From Nocardioides sp. (GTDB taxonomy: Bacteria; Actinomycetota; Actinomycetes; Propionibacteriales; Nocardioidaceae), in contig PBYI01000053.1 in NCBI GenBank assembly GCA_002729525.1, positions 186,001 to 250,000 on the forward strand: 64,000 nt of DNA, given 5' to 3'. The translations under genes were made by a program, and so were the position numbers. Under the pieces are notes generated by a model. That model had not been told where the DNA came from and made no database searches. It saw only the letters and a list, made by a program, of their open reading frames with translations. Below are positions 34,710 through 41,995 of the stretch, piece by piece. Every line of letters starts with the position of its first letter. Positions within the stretch are counted from its first letter, which is position 1.

Positions 34710-35156
34710 GTGGGTCTCTACGCGGCGTACGGCAGCAACCTGGATCCGGCCAGGATGGGTGATCGCTGCCCACACTCCCCCCTGCGCACCACCGGGTGGC
34801 TGACCGGCTGGCGGCTGACGTTCGGTGGCGAGGAGCACGGCTGGGACGGCGCGCTGCCGACCCTCGTGCAGGACCCGTTCGAGCAGGTCTTCGTCGCGCT
34901 GTACGACGTCGTGCACGCCGACGAGTCGACGCTGGACACCCTGGAGCAGGCCGACACCGGCCTCTACCGCAAGACCCGTGTGCGGGTGGACACGCTGTCG
35001 GGCGCGGAGGTGGCGTGGGTGTACGTGCTCGACGCCTTCGAGGGCGGCCTCCCCAGCGCCGTCACCGTCGGCGTCCTCGCCGACGCCGCCGAGGCTGCCG
35101 CCGCCCCCGACGACTACGTCACCGCTCTGCGTGCGCGGCCCTGCCGCAGCCTTTGA
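34710..35156 (+). CDS. gamma-glutamylcyclotransferase-like protein
   Basis: 148 residues from GTG 34710. The hallmark YAAYGSNLDPARM (YGSNL binding loop) sits at the very N-terminus, followed by GWRLTFGG and the FVALYDVVHADESTLDTLEQADTGLYRK region of the BtrG/GGCT fold. Members release 5-oxoproline from gamma-glutamyl compounds. The in-frame upstream sequence is unrelated, so the GTG that begins directly before LYAAYGSN is the likely start. Confidence 0.85.
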   Translation: MGLYAAYGSNLDPARMGDRCPHSPLRTTGWLTGWRLTFGGEEHGWDGALPTLVQDPFEQVFVALYDVVHADESTLDTLEQADTGLYRKTRVRVDTLSGAEVAWVYVLDAFEGGLPSAVTVGVLADAAEAAAAPDDYVTALRARPCRSL

Positions 35157-35170
35157 CCCGTGCCCGCGGA

Positions 35171-35176
35171 TACGCT
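35171..35176 (+). promoter_or_regulatory. -10 hexamer TACGCT of the purine nucleoside phosphorylase gene
   Basis: Ends 6 bases before GTG 35183; fixes the start of an otherwise long open frame. Confidence 0.5.
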
Positions 35177-35182
35177 CGCGCG

Positions 35183-35992
35183 GTGACTGAGACGACTGGG
35201 CAGACGCCGTACGACAAGGCCGACGAGGCCGCCGCGACCCTGGCCGAGCTGACCGGCGTGGAGCGCCACGACGTGGCCGTCGTGCTGGGCTCGGGCTGGC
35301 TGCCCGCGGTCGACGCGCTGGGCGAGACCCGGGTCGAGGTCGACACCACCGACGTGCCGCACTTCGGCGCGGCCGCCGTCACCGGCCACAGCGGCAAGAT
35401 CCGCTCGGTGCGCTCGGGCGACTCGAACGTGCTGGTCTTCCTCTCCCGCACCCACTACTACGAGGGCAAGGGCGTCGCCGCGGTCGTGCACGGCGTGCGT
35501 ACGGCGGCCGCGGCCGGCTGCCGCGCGATGGTGCTGACCAACGGCTGCGGCGGGCTCAAGGAGTCCTGGACGCCCGGCACCCCGGTCCTGATCAGCGACC
35601 ACATCAACCTCACCGGCACGAGCCCGATCGTCGGTGCGAACTTCGTCGACCTCACCGATCTCTACTCCTCCCGCCTGCGCGCGCTCTGCCGCGAGGTCGA
35701 GCCCGGCCTGGACGAGGGCGTGTACGTGCAGTTCCCCGGACCGCACTACGAGACCCCCGCCGAGGTGCGGATGGCCGGCATCATCGGCGGCCACCTGGTC
35801 GGCATGTCCACCACGCTCGAGGCGATCGCGGCCCGCGAGGCCGGCATGGAGGTGCTCGGCATCAGCCTGGTCACCAACCTCGCGGCCGGCATCTCCGACC
35901 AGCCGCTCGACCACAGCGAGGTGCTCGAGGCCGGCCGGGCCGCGGCGTCCCGCATGGGTGCCCTGCTGGGAGCGGTCGTCCCCCGGGTCTGA
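35183..35992 (+). CDS. punA: purine nucleoside phosphorylase (trimeric type)
   Basis: 269 residues from GTG 35183. Splits purine (deoxy)nucleosides with phosphate into base and pentose-1-phosphate. Motifs of the class I trimeric group: VVLGSGW (phosphate), SRTHYYEGKG (catalytic His, Glu), MVLTNGCGGL, QFPGPHYETPAEV, GMSTTLEAIAAREAGMEV and LVTNLAAG (purine-binding Asn). It is the first of the nucleoside-salvage genes that continue after the heme operon. A strong terminator follows 16 bases after the stop. Confidence 0.95.
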   Translation: MTETTGQTPYDKADEAAATLAELTGVERHDVAVVLGSGWLPAVDALGETRVEVDTTDVPHFGAAAVTGHSGKIRSVRSGDSNVLVFLSRTHYYEGKGVAAVVHGVRTAAAAGCRAMVLTNGCGGLKESWTPGTPVLISDHINLTGTSPIVGANFVDLTDLYSSRLRALCREVEPGLDEGVYVQFPGPHYETPAEVRMAGIIGGHLVGMSTTLEAIAAREAGMEVLGISLVTNLAAGISDQPLDHSEVLEAGRAAASRMGALLGAVVPRV

Positions 35993-36007
35993 CCTAGCGA
36001 AGTCCGC

Positions 36008-36047
36008 CGAAGGGCTCCGTCGCGCGACCGCGCGACGGAGCCCTTCG
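36008..36047 (+). terminator. strong hairpin terminator after purine nucleoside phosphorylase gene
   Basis: Perfect 18-bp stem, 4-base loop GACC; arms 36008-36025 and 36030-36047. No T run follows. It separates the salvage gene from the iron-regulated promoter at 36127. Confidence 0.85.
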
Positions 36048-36110
36048 TCGTCGCGGCCCCACCGGTCGCCGGCACCGGTCCGTCCGAGCCGCGACCGACG
36101 ATCCAGAAAA

Positions 36111-36129
36111 ATAGGTAAGCCTCACCTTG
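36111..36129. promoter_or_regulatory. iron box 1 (DtxR/IdeR/DmdR-type)
   Basis: ATAGGTAAGCCTCACCTTG, 19 bp, close to the family consensus TTAGGTTAGSCTWACCTAA. Lies upstream of, and touching, the putative -35. Confidence 0.7.
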
Positions 36130-36155
36130 CCAAGGTAAGCCTTACCTGATTAAGT
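36127..36155 (+). promoter_or_regulatory. promoter of the heme operon
   Basis: -35 TTGCCA at 36127-36132, 17-bp spacer, -10 TTAAGT at 36150-36155. The spacer is almost exactly iron box 2, so an iron-loaded repressor would exclude RNA polymerase. The leader then runs to the ATG at 36223. Confidence 0.45.
36131..36149. promoter_or_regulatory. iron box 2 (DtxR/IdeR/DmdR-type)
   Basis: CAAGGTAAGCCTTACCTGA; its core AGGTAAGCCTTACCT is a perfect 7-1-7 palindrome. Starts 20 bp after box 1, i.e. on nearly the same face two helical turns away. Confidence 0.75.
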
Positions 36156-36222
36156 CCTGGTGGCCCGCTCCCCCGGGCCCACGGCCGCTCGGGGCCGTGT
36201 CGTGCGGACCCATGAGAGGGCC

Positions 36223-37365
36223 ATGTCCACCGCGTCGCGCCGTGCGCTCCTGCCTGTCCTGCTCCTGCTCCTCACCGGGTGCGGACCCGTGCTGGGCACC
36301 GACTCCCCCGACACCGATCCGACGTCCTCGGGTACGACCGGCGTCGTCGACGCCGGCGCGGTGGACCCGCTCGCGGACCCCCGCTCGTGGCAGGGCGCAC
36401 TGCAGGTCTCGCTCACCGACCCGCCGGTCGATCCGGTCGTGGACTCCCCGGAGCCCGACCTGCCGGCCACCGTCACCGACACCCAGGGCGAGGAGGTCGT
36501 CGTCGACGACGTCAGCCGGGTGCTCGCTCTCGACCTGTACGGCACGCTCGCGCGCACGGTCGCCGAGCTGGGCCTGGCCGACCGGCTCGTCGGTCGGGAC
36601 TCCTCCACGACCTTCGACGAGGTCACCGGCCTGCCGCTGGTCACCCGGAACGGCCACGAGCTGAACGCCGAGGCGATCCTCGCCCTGGAACCGACCGTCG
36701 TGCTCACCGATACCTCGCTCGGCCCGTGGAACGTCGTGCTGCAGCTGCGGGAGGCCGGTGTGCCGGTCGTGGTCGTCGACGCCGAGCGCAGTCTCGACAA
36801 CGTCGGCGTCCTCACCGAACAGGTGGCCGACGCCCTCGGCGTGCCCGCCGCTGGCGACGCCCTGGCCGCACGGCTCGCGGAGCAGGTCGACGGCGCGGTG
36901 GCGGACGCCGAGGCGCTCGCCCCCGACGACCTCTCCGGGCGACTGCGCACGATCTTCCTCTACGTCCGCGGCCAGGCGGGGGTCTACTACCTGTTCGGCG
37001 AGGGGTCGGGCGCCGACTCCCTGATCACAGCCGCCGGAGGCTACGACGTGGCCGAGGAGATCGGCTGGAGCGGCATGAAGCCGGTCACGGACGAGGGCCT
37101 GCTCGCCGCCCAGCCCGACGTCGTCGTGATGATGAGCGCCGGACTGGACTCTGTCGGCGGCGTCGACGGCCTGCTCGACCGGTTCCCCGCTCTGGCCGCC
37201 ACCCCGGCCGGCGTGCAGGAGCGTGTCGTGGCGATGGACGACGCCCAGGTGCTCAGCTTCGGTCCTCGCGCCGCGGACGTCGTAGAGGCACTCGCCGTCG
37301 CGCTGTACGCACCGGACGCGCTCCCCACCGCCCTCCTCGGGTCCGACGCGGGAGCCGGTTCGTGA
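36223..37365 (+). CDS. hmuT: heme ABC transporter substrate-binding lipoprotein
   Basis: 380 residues from ATG 36223 with a GAGAGGG ribosome site (the frame is open from 36160). Lipobox LLTGC puts the lipidated Cys at 20. The periplasmic-binding fold follows: VLALDLYGTLARTVAELGLADRLVGRDSSTTF, then NVVLQLREAGVPVVVVDAE, the long helix linker, and AGGYDVAEEIGWSGMKPVTDEGLLAAQPDVVVMM. This is the class III pattern used for heme, cobalamin and siderophores; heme is favoured because a heme oxygenase and HtaA-type proteins follow in the same operon. Under the iron boxes at 36111-36149. Confidence 0.92.
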   Translation: MSTASRRALLPVLLLLLTGCGPVLGTDSPDTDPTSSGTTGVVDAGAVDPLADPRSWQGALQVSLTDPPVDPVVDSPEPDLPATVTDTQGEEVVVDDVSRVLALDLYGTLARTVAELGLADRLVGRDSSTTFDEVTGLPLVTRNGHELNAEAILALEPTVVLTDTSLGPWNVVLQLREAGVPVVVVDAERSLDNVGVLTEQVADALGVPAAGDALAARLAEQVDGAVADAEALAPDDLSGRLRTIFLYVRGQAGVYYLFGEGSGADSLITAAGGYDVAEEIGWSGMKPVTDEGLLAAQPDVVVMMSAGLDSVGGVDGLLDRFPALAATPAGVQERVVAMDDAQVLSFGPRAADVVEALAVALYAPDALPTALLGSDAGAGS

Positions 37366-38510
37366 GCGCCCCGGCGCTGCCCGGCACCTCGACGGACCAC
37401 GGGAGCACCGTCCCCGGCGCCCGATCCGTCGGGTCCGCACCCCACCAGCCCCGGGCCACCGCCGGTCCGAGGCGTCGCCACCGCAGGGCCCTCCTGCTGC
37501 TCGTGGGCCTCGGTGTCGCGCTGCTGGTCGGCGTGGTCGCGGCCGCCGGCTCCGGGCAGAGCCCGGTGCCGTTCCCCGAGGTCGTCGGCTCGCTGCTGCA
37601 CCGCGTCGGGATCGACCTCGGCCCCGTGCCGTCGACGCCGTCGGCCGAGGCCACGCTGTGGTCGGTCCGCTTCCCCCGCGTCGTGATGGCCGTCGTGGTC
37701 GGCGCCGCACTGGCGGTCGCGGGTGCCGTGATGCAGGGCGTCTTCGGCAACCCGCTGGCGGAGCCGAGCGTCGTCGGGGTGTCCGCCGGCGCCGCGGTCG
37801 GCGCCGCCACCGCCATCGTCGGCGGCTTCACCTTCGCCGGGTCGTGGAGCATCGCGGCCTGCGCGTTCGTCGGCGGCCTGGTCACCACCCTGGCGGTCTA
37901 CCTGCTCGCCCGGGCCGACGGACGCACCGAGGTCGTGACCCTCGTGCTCACCGGCATCGCGGTGAACGCGGTCGCCGGTGCGCTGCTCTCGCTGCTGATG
38001 TTCCTGGGCGACACCCAGGCGCGCGAGCAGATCGTGTTCTGGCAGCTCGGCTCGCTCAACAACACGTTGTGGCGCTACGTCGTCGTCGCCGCACCCCTCA
38101 CCGCCGTCGGTACCGCCCTGGCGCTGGCCTCCGCCCGTCGCCTCGACCTGCTCGCGCTCGGGGAACGACCCGCACGACACCTCGGCGTCCCGGTCGAGCG
38201 GCTGCGCCTGCAGCTGGTCGTCGTCGTCGCCCTGCTCACCGCCGCAGCGGTGGCGTTCTGCGGCATCGTCGCCTTCGTCGGGCTGGTCGTGCCCCACCTG
38301 GTGCGGATGGTGGTCGGTCCCGCCCACCGCCTCGTGCTGCCGGCCTGCGTGCTGGCCGGTTCACTGTGCCTGCTGCTCGCCGACACCGCCGCGCGCACCC
38401 TCGTCGCCTACGCCGACCTGCCGCTGGGCATGCTCACGTCACTCGTCGGCGGTCCGTTCTTCTTCTGGCTCCTGCGCCGTACGCGCCGCACAGCGGGAGG
38501 CTGGGCATGA
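37362..38510 (+). CDS. hmuU: heme ABC transporter permease (FecCD family)
   Basis: 382 residues from GTG 37362, overlapping the hmuT stop (GTGA). An unusual 40-residue hydrophilic Pro/Arg-rich start precedes about ten membrane spans. FecCD motifs: RFPRVVMAVVVGAALAVAGAVMQGVFGNPLAEPSVVGVSAGA, LGSLNNTLW, GERPARHLGVPVERLRL and CGIVAFVGLVVPHLVRMVVGP, with PLGMLTSLVGGPFFFWLL at the C-terminus. It works as a homodimer with the ATPase of the next gene. ATGA overlap with that gene. Confidence 0.93.
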   Translation: MSAPALPGTSTDHGSTVPGARSVGSAPHQPRATAGPRRRHRRALLLLVGLGVALLVGVVAAAGSGQSPVPFPEVVGSLLHRVGIDLGPVPSTPSAEATLWSVRFPRVVMAVVVGAALAVAGAVMQGVFGNPLAEPSVVGVSAGAAVGAATAIVGGFTFAGSWSIAACAFVGGLVTTLAVYLLARADGRTEVVTLVLTGIAVNAVAGALLSLLMFLGDTQAREQIVFWQLGSLNNTLWRYVVVAAPLTAVGTALALASARRLDLLALGERPARHLGVPVERLRLQLVVVVALLTAAAVAFCGIVAFVGLVVPHLVRMVVGPAHRLVLPACVLAGSLCLLLADTAARTLVAYADLPLGMLTSLVGGPFFFWLLRRTRRTAGGWA

Positions 38511-40501
38511 GCGCCGCCGTGCTCGCCCGACGACTGCGGGTCGTGCTGGGAGGCACCCCGGTCGTCGACGGCGTCGACCTGGCCGTCGACCACGGCGAGG
38601 TCGTGGCCCTGGTCGGGCCCAACGGGGCCGGCAAGTCCACGCTGCTCGCCGCGCTGGCCGGCGACGCCGACCTCGCGGCCGGTGACGTCAGGATCGGCGG
38701 CCGCACGCTGGGCGAGTGGCGGCAGCGCGACCTCGCCCGCTCACGCGCCGTGCTGCTGCAGGAGCAGCAGGTGGCCTTCGGATTCACCGTCGAGGAGGTC
38801 GTGGAGATGGGACGCGCGCCGTGGCGCGGGCACCCCGACGACCTCGCGGGCGACGCCGTGGTGCGCCGGGCGCTCGCCGACGCCGACGTCGCTCACCTCG
38901 CCGACCGCACCTTCGCCAGCTGCTCCGGCGGCGAGCGCAGCCGTACGTCGTTCGCGCGTGTGCTTGCCCAGGCCACCGGCGTGCTGCTGCTCGACGAACC
39001 CACCGCCGCTCTGGACCTCGGCCACGCCGAGACCGTGCTGGGACTGGCCCGGCGCACCGCCGACGCCGGCGGCGCCGTGGTCGTCGTGCTGCACGACCTG
39101 TCGCTCGCCGCAGCCTGGGCCGACCGGGTCGTGCTGCTCGACGGCGGCCGCGTGGTCGCCGACGGAGCCCCGGCCGACGTGCTCACCGCCGAGCGCCTCT
39201 CGGCGGTCTACGGACACCCCGTCGAGGTCCTCGACCACCCCGCCACCGGCGACCTGCTCGTCGTCCCGGCCCGAGAGCCCCGCGCGCAGCGGGCCCGCAC
39301 GAGCGCCGTGGCGCTGTCGCTGCTGCTCCTGCTGCTCGGCGTGCTGCTGACCGGGACCGGGGTCGCGGTGGCCCCGCCCGCTGCCGCGGCAGCACGGGTC
39401 GACGTTGCCAACGCGAACGGCGACGCAGCGGCCGACACCCGTTTCCGCACCGAGCTCACCGTGACCGGCCGGGGCTTCCAGGCCGTCCGCGGCGGATTCG
39501 GCGGGGTGTACGTGATGTTCGGCTGGGTGCGCGACCCCTCCGGCGGGTCCTGGCGCCCCTCCCGCGGCGGCCTCACCGGCCGGGACTACCGCTACGTCCC
39601 CGACTCCGAGGACGCCGCCGCCAACCAGGGCTTCCTGCAGTTCGTCGCCTTCCCCGGCAGCAGCACCGCCGGCGAGGCCGGCACCACCCTGGCCGACGAC
39701 GGGTCGTTCCGGGTGACGCTGACCGTGCCCGGTCCGGTGTTCGAGTCCGTCGACCGCAGCGGCGACGTGGTGGAGGTCGACTGCCGGGCCGTCACCTGCG
39801 GCGTGATCACCGTCGGCGCGCACGGCGTGAAGAACGCCGCGAACGAGTCGTTCACCCCGGTGCGCTTCGGCGAGGTGCTCGGCGGGTCGAGCGGCGCCGG
39901 CGCGGACCCGGCGGACGCCGACCAGGCGGACGGCGGTTCCCCGGGCTCCGACACGGCCGACGGCGACGGAGCCGGCACGGACGACACCGACGACACCACC
40001 GACACCGCCGACGGCTCCGCCGGGGCCGACGCACCCGAAGACGAGCCGGCGCTGACCGTCGACCGCAGCACCGCCGTCGTCGGTCACACCCTCGTCCTCA
40101 CCGCGCGGGGACTCGCGCCCGGGGAGGCGGTCGTGGTCGTGCTCGACGACGGCCTGGCCGCGCTCGGGCCGCTGCGAGCCGGCGACAGCGGCGAGGTGGC
40201 CGCGGCGCTCCCCCTCCCGGCGGACCTCCCGATCGGCACCCACGAGGTCCGGCTCACCGGTGCCGCGTCCGGCACCGAGCTCGCGGCCCGGTTCCCGGTG
40301 AGCGCCCCCGACACCTCCGACACCGCCGACACCTCCGGCACCTCCGTGTCCGGCACCCCCGACGCCGAGCCGAGCGCGGAGACCACCGACCGGGCCTCGC
40401 TCGGCGGCCCGGTCGCCCTGGCCGTCGCGGCCGCGCTCTTCCTGGCCGCCCTCGCGTTCCGCCTGCGTACCGCGCGCCGACGCCCGGGGCGGGTCGCGTG
40501 A
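38507..40501 (+). CDS. hmuV: heme ABC transporter ATPase fused to a membrane-anchored surface domain
   Basis: 664 residues from ATG 38507 with no stop between two unlike parts. Residues 1-250 are a full HmuV-type ATPase: Walker A GPNGAGKST (37-45), signature CSGGE (139-143), Walker B LLLDEP (160-165) and switch His 196. From 268 to 286 comes a hydrophobic stretch ending VAPPAAAAA, like a signal peptide with a basic AREPRAQRARTSA before it. Residues 298-460 are a beta-rich extracellular domain also found in the 41996 product. An Asp/Thr-rich linker, a further Ig-like segment and a C-terminal membrane helix with RTARRRPGRVA complete it. Typical HmuV is about 260 residues. Either a true fusion or a second start near 39278-39310; no ATG or good ribosome site is visible there. 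Confidence 0.85.
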   Translation: MSAAVLARRLRVVLGGTPVVDGVDLAVDHGEVVALVGPNGAGKSTLLAALAGDADLAAGDVRIGGRTLGEWRQRDLARSRAVLLQEQQVAFGFTVEEVVEMGRAPWRGHPDDLAGDAVVRRALADADVAHLADRTFASCSGGERSRTSFARVLAQATGVLLLDEPTAALDLGHAETVLGLARRTADAGGAVVVVLHDLSLAAAWADRVVLLDGGRVVADGAPADVLTAERLSAVYGHPVEVLDHPATGDLLVVPAREPRAQRARTSAVALSLLLLLLGVLLTGTGVAVAPPAAAAARVDVANANGDAAADTRFRTELTVTGRGFQAVRGGFGGVYVMFGWVRDPSGGSWRPSRGGLTGRDYRYVPDSEDAAANQGFLQFVAFPGSSTAGEAGTTLADDGSFRVTLTVPGPVFESVDRSGDVVEVDCRAVTCGVITVGAHGVKNAANESFTPVRFGEVLGGSSGAGADPADADQADGGSPGSDTADGDGAGTDDTDDTTDTADGSAGADAPEDEPALTVDRSTAVVGHTLVLTARGLAPGEAVVVVLDDGLAALGPLRAGDSGEVAAALPLPADLPIGTHEVRLTGAASGTELAARFPVSAPDTSDTADTSGTSVSGTPDAEPSAETTDRASLGGPVALAVAAALFLAALAFRLRTARRRPGRVA

Positions 40502-41985
40502 GCCCCCGCCGTCACGGCGCCGTGGCGCTGCTGCTGGTGACGTCGGTCGTCGCGCTGCTCGTCGGGCTGACGACGTACCCGGGACCGCAGGCCAGCGCCG
40601 CCCCGACGGCACCCTCGGCCTCCGGGACGACCTCGTCCACACCGACGGCACCGACCACGGCGACGGCGACGGCCTCGCCGACGAGTCTCCCGACCGCCAC
40701 GCCCACGTCCACGCCCACGTCCGACCCCGACGACGCACCGTTCCGGGTCACCGACGCCCAGCTGCGCTGGGGTGTCAACGACGAGAGCAACAACAAGGCG
40801 TTCGCCCCGGGCACCTTCAACTTCCTGTCCGCGGGCCTCACCCCCGACCCGGGCTCGGGTGGCCGCACCGTCGTCGACGGCCGCTGGAGCCACACCGGCG
40901 AGCGGGCCTGGCGGGCGCGGCGCGGAGCGGTCTCGATCGAGAAGCGGCAGCCTGACGGCACCTACGAGCCGGCGACCTTCGCCGGCCTGTCGACCGCGGC
41001 CGACGGCACCCCGCTGACCAGCACGAACGGTCCGTTCTCCGGTCACCAGGTCGTGGTCGACCGCGGCACCGGGACCGTCGACCCCGCCGCCGGCACCGCC
41101 ACCATCGACTGGTCGGGCTCGTTCACCGTCCTCTACTACTCCGGCATGACGCTGTTCTCGGTCAGCGATCCCCGACTCGTCGTCGGCACGCGGACCGCAC
41201 GGCTGCTCGGCACCGTCTCCGGGTGGGCCGCCGACCGCGAGGACGCCTCGTCGTGGTCGCCCGTCGAGCCGGCCGAGGTGGTGCTCGCCGACCTGCCTCG
41301 CGACGCCGTCACCCTGGAGCAGGCGGCCGGCGGGTTCGTCGTCGACCCGTCGTACCTCGGCGTCACCCACGACGGCGGCGGTCAGGTACGCACCGGATCG
41401 TCGTGGGGCGCTTTCCCGCGCTCGTTCCTCACCTGGCTCGACGAGGCCGGCTCGGCGGCGTTCTTCTTCTCCAGCGGCGGCTCCGCCGACCCGCACAAGG
41501 TCGCGGCGCCGGTGACGGTGAGCCTCACGGCCACCGCACCGGTCGAGCAACCCTCTCCCGGCGGCTCGGGCGGCTCGGGCGGGTCGGGCGGGTCCGGCGG
41601 GGCCGGCACACCCTCGACGCCCGACACCACGGTGCTGCCCGAGGCACCGGCCCCCGGCCCGGTGAGTGCGCCGCCCACGACCGGCGCCGCCGGTCCCGCC
41701 GGCCCGGTACCGCCGGACCCCACGGACACCGACGCCTCCCCACCCGGCATCGGCACCGCGTCGTCCGAGCCGGAGACCGGAGCGCCGGAGCTGGCGCCGT
41801 CCGTCCCGCTCGCGCTCGCCGCGGGCACCCCGACCACCGAGGTCGCCACGACCTCGGCCACCCCGACGTCCGGGCAGCAGTGGACCTGGTGGCTCGGCGC
41901 CGCCCTGCTGCTCGGTGCCGCCGCGCTCCTCGCCGGCGGTGCCGCTCCCCGAGCGGCCCGTTCCACTCGCTCACCCCGACCCTGA
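40498..41985 (+). CDS. HtaA-domain heme-binding surface protein
   Basis: 495 residues from GTG 40498 (GTGA overlap). Signal peptide (8-35), Thr/Pro/Ser-rich spacer with repeated TATPTSTPT-like units, then one HtaA domain (about 82-345): VTDAQLRWGVNDESNNKAF, GTGTVDPAAGTATIDWSGSFTVLYYSGMTLFSVSDPRLVV and DASSWSPVEPAEVVLADL. A Gly-Gly-Ser repeat, a Pro-rich wall-spanning stretch and a C-terminal membrane helix with a basic tail follow. HtaA domains in Corynebacterium diphtheriae take heme from hemoglobin and pass it to HmuT; the same role is likely here. No LPXTG motif; anchoring is by the helix. Confidence 0.88.
   Translation: MSPRRHGAVALLLVTSVVALLVGLTTYPGPQASAAPTAPSASGTTSSTPTAPTTATATASPTSLPTATPTSTPTSDPDDAPFRVTDAQLRWGVNDESNNKAFAPGTFNFLSAGLTPDPGSGGRTVVDGRWSHTGERAWRARRGAVSIEKRQPDGTYEPATFAGLSTAADGTPLTSTNGPFSGHQVVVDRGTGTVDPAAGTATIDWSGSFTVLYYSGMTLFSVSDPRLVVGTRTARLLGTVSGWAADREDASSWSPVEPAEVVLADLPRDAVTLEQAAGGFVVDPSYLGVTHDGGGQVRTGSSWGAFPRSFLTWLDEAGSAAFFFSSGGSADPHKVAAPVTVSLTATAPVEQPSPGGSGGSGGSGGSGGAGTPSTPDTTVLPEAPAPGPVSAPPTTGAAGPAGPVPPDPTDTDASPPGIGTASSEPETGAPELAPSVPLALAAGTPTTEVATTSATPTSGQQWTWWLGAALLLGAAALLAGGAAPRAARSTRSPRP
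41560..41604 (+). repeat. five 9-bp repeats coding a Gly-Gly-Ser linker
   Basis: GGCGGSTCG-type units, in frame, encoding (GGS)4-GGA between the HtaA domain and the wall-spanning region of the 40498 gene. Confidence 0.8.
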
Positions 41986-41995
41986 GAGGTATCCC

